A stretch of DNA of 7,751 bases, from positions 1 through 7,751 of the forward strand of contig JAAZNU010000224.1 in the NCBI GenBank assembly GCA_012798135.1, given 5' to 3'. Positions 6,666 through 7,751 of this stretch are shown here, piece after piece. Position 1 is the stretch's first letter. Each line of letters starts with the position of its first letter. Origin of the DNA: Veillonellaceae bacterium (lineage in GTDB: Bacteria > Bacillota_C > Negativicutes > UBA1444). Below the pieces are notes generated by a model, which saw only the letters and a program-made list of their open reading frames with translations, made no database searches and had not been told where the DNA came from. A program made the position numbers and the translations under genes.

Positions 6666-6717
6666 GCCGGGCCGCTCCACCCCGACAGGAGGGTGGAGCG
6701 GCCCGGCCTGTTTTTTT
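6666..6717 (+). terminator. Strong intrinsic terminator, no upstream partner gene
   Basis: A perfect 17-bp stem, GCCGGGCCGCTCCACCC (6666-6682) with its exact reverse complement at 6691-6707, encloses an eight-base loop. It is followed by CTG and then seven T residues at 6711-6717, so it works on the plus strand. The minus side has no T run. Upstream, the plus strand shows no credible gene end, because that DNA reads best as the minus-strand STAS-like frame. It would insulate the gene at 6810 from upstream plus-strand transcription. Confidence 0.85.
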
Positions 6718-6733
6718 CTCCACCATTTGATGG

Positions 6734-6763
6734 ATGACACTCCAACCAGCCCGGCGATACACT
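6734..6763 (+). promoter_or_regulatory. Possible promoter of the Lnt-like gene
   Basis: ATGACA (6734-6739, one mismatch to TTGACA) and TACACT (6758-6763, two mismatches to TATAAT) are separated by 18 bp. They lie just after the terminator and give a leader of about 40 bases before the ATG at 6810. The match is moderate. Confidence 0.35.
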
Positions 6764-6809
6764 CAAGGAAATTTTGGCTCACCCCCGATCAAAAAAGGAA
6801 ACCAACCGC

Positions 6810-7751
6810 ATGAACCCTCCATCCGCGAAAACCTCAGCGCTGCTCAACTTCCTCTGGCTCATCCTGGGCTGCGCAACTCTCTTGTTCATGGGCGGAAAAT
6901 GGAATATCCCCATCCTGGTGTGGATCGGGGGGATCTTCTTCATCCGCTATTTCCGGAACGCACGCAATTTTTGGGGTGTCCTCCTGGCGCTGCCGTTTCT
7001 CCTGCTCGCCTCGCATATCTTTTTCCTGGGGCTCGCCGTGCAGGTGACCGTGTTCTTCCAGGTGATCATCGCCGTCAGTTACACGCTCTATATCTTAATT
7101 CCGTGCGTCGCCGACCGGCTGCTGTACCGGCGCGTGGGCAGCCCGCTGCTGTCCACCCTTGTCTACCCCACCGCGCTGATTGCCTTCCAGTTTTTGCTCT
7201 CCTACAGCGAAGCGCTGGGAACCGTCTTGAACTGGACGGTCAGCCTGTTCTCGATGAAGCCGCTCATCCAGCTCGTATCACTCACCGGCGTTTGGGGGCC
7301 GTCCTTCCTGGTGGGCTGGTTCGCCGCGATCTTCAACGCGCTGTGGGAAGCCGGTTTCGAGTTCAAAAAAGTGCGCGCACCGGTGATCGTTTTCACCACC
7401 ACCCTCGTTCTTGTTCTTGTGTGGGGCAGCACCCGCATGGTGTTCGACGCGCCTGCTCCCGGGACGGTCAAGGTTGGCTCGGTCATCGTTGGCCTGCCGG
7501 AGGAGAACATTTTCTACACCTACCTCGAGCAGCCCAAGGATGCCCAGCTGGCGCAAAAAGAAAAATACCGCCAGATGACCTTCGCCGTGCAGGATCAGCT
7601 CTTTGCCGCGTCAGAGCGGCTGATCCCGAGCGGGATTAAGATCCTGGCCTGGCCGAGCGGCAGTGCAGTGGTATTTGCTGAAGACGCGCCCCGGCTGATC
7701 GCCCGCATGCAGGCCTTCGCCCGCCAGCACCAGGTATATTTCTTTCCCAGC
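6810..7751 (+). CDS. Apolipoprotein N-acyltransferase-like membrane protein, 3' end outside window
   Basis: 314 codons remain open at the right edge. The N-terminal part has about seven hydrophobic segments (near residues 10-28, 32-48, 55-76, 80-101, 113-131, 155-178 and 191-206). One contains SLTGVWGPSFLVGW, a recognisable Lnt-family motif. After the last segment, TVKVGSVIVGLP (219-230) looks like the first strand of the nitrilase domain, and LAWPSGSAV (279-287) occupies the place of the 'WPE' active-site motif. Lnt transfers the third acyl chain to lipoprotein N termini on the outer face of the membrane. Here the glutamate position is Ser283, so classic activity is in doubt. The catalytic Lys and Cys would lie beyond the window. 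The start is supported by AAGGAA at 6795-6800, nine bases upstream. A terminator and a possible promoter precede it, so it probably starts its own transcript. Confidence 0.8.
   Translation, partial: MNPPSAKTSALLNFLWLILGCATLLFMGGKWNIPILVWIGGIFFIRYFRNARNFWGVLLALPFLLLASHIFFLGLAVQVTVFFQVIIAVSYTLYILIPCVADRLLYRRVGSPLLSTLVYPTALIAFQFLLSYSEALGTVLNWTVSLFSMKPLIQLVSLTGVWGPSFLVGWFAAIFNALWEAGFEFKKVRAPVIVFTTTLVLVLVWGSTRMVFDAPAPGTVKVGSVIVGLPEENIFYTYLEQPKDAQLAQKEKYRQMTFAVQDQLFAASERLIPSGIKILAWPSGSAVVFAEDAPRLIARMQAFARQHQVYFFPS

Noticed and set aside
6436..6813. 125-residue plus-strand frame that could have used the terminator at 6666-6717
   Set aside because: It reads straight through the terminator stem and T run, has no recognisable domain and overlaps the better-supported minus-strand STAS-like frame.

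Overview
The window comes from a fairly GC-rich bacterial genome. Gene style fits the phylum Chloroflexota, class Anaerolineae or nearby: a large CHAT-nSTAND1-WD40 protein with the C-terminal cap common in Chloroflexota and Cyanobacteria, an apolipoprotein N-acyltransferase-like membrane protein, and sigma70-type promoters. This assignment is an inference from family style, because no rRNA or other marker gene is present.

Layout. Positions 1-1332 (minus strand) hold a tightly spaced two-gene unit. It encodes a membrane-anchored protein of 185 residues, then a secreted protein with a signal peptide that runs off the left edge. Upstream, 1357-1553 carries a near-consensus minus-strand promoter, a palindrome just behind its -35 box, and an intrinsic terminator placed between that promoter and the first gene. 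This arrangement suggests an attenuated leader or a short independent RNA. Positions 1717-2134 (minus) hold a decayed reading frame with beta-propeller-like text, broken by one stop codon and one frameshift.

Positions 2144-5848 (minus) hold the centrepiece: a 1234-residue protein with a CHAT protease domain (His218/Cys265 dyad visible), an nSTAND1 ATPase (Walker A and B visible), one transmembrane helix and six WD40 repeats. The repeats share an exact 123-bp period and are almost identical except at a few fixed positions. This is the architecture of signal-responsive STAND proteins linked to conflict, defence or programmed cell death. It has a good promoter of its own, and behind that promoter lies a 137-bp cluster of nested inverted repeats.

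Positions 6206-6570 (minus) read as a small STAS/SpoIIAA-like protein broken by a one-base frameshift. A very strong plus-strand intrinsic terminator follows at 6666-6717 with no visible plus-strand gene to serve. A plus-strand gene then starts at 6810 and runs off the right edge. It resembles apolipoprotein N-acyltransferase (Lnt), but the expected catalytic glutamate is serine.

How the parts relate. Nothing ties the STAND protein to a dedicated partner gene: both neighbours are decayed frames, so it appears to act as a single-gene sensor-effector. The decayed frames and the orphan terminator on its two sides suggest an accessory, reshuffled region between the left secreted-protein unit and the right Lnt-like gene.
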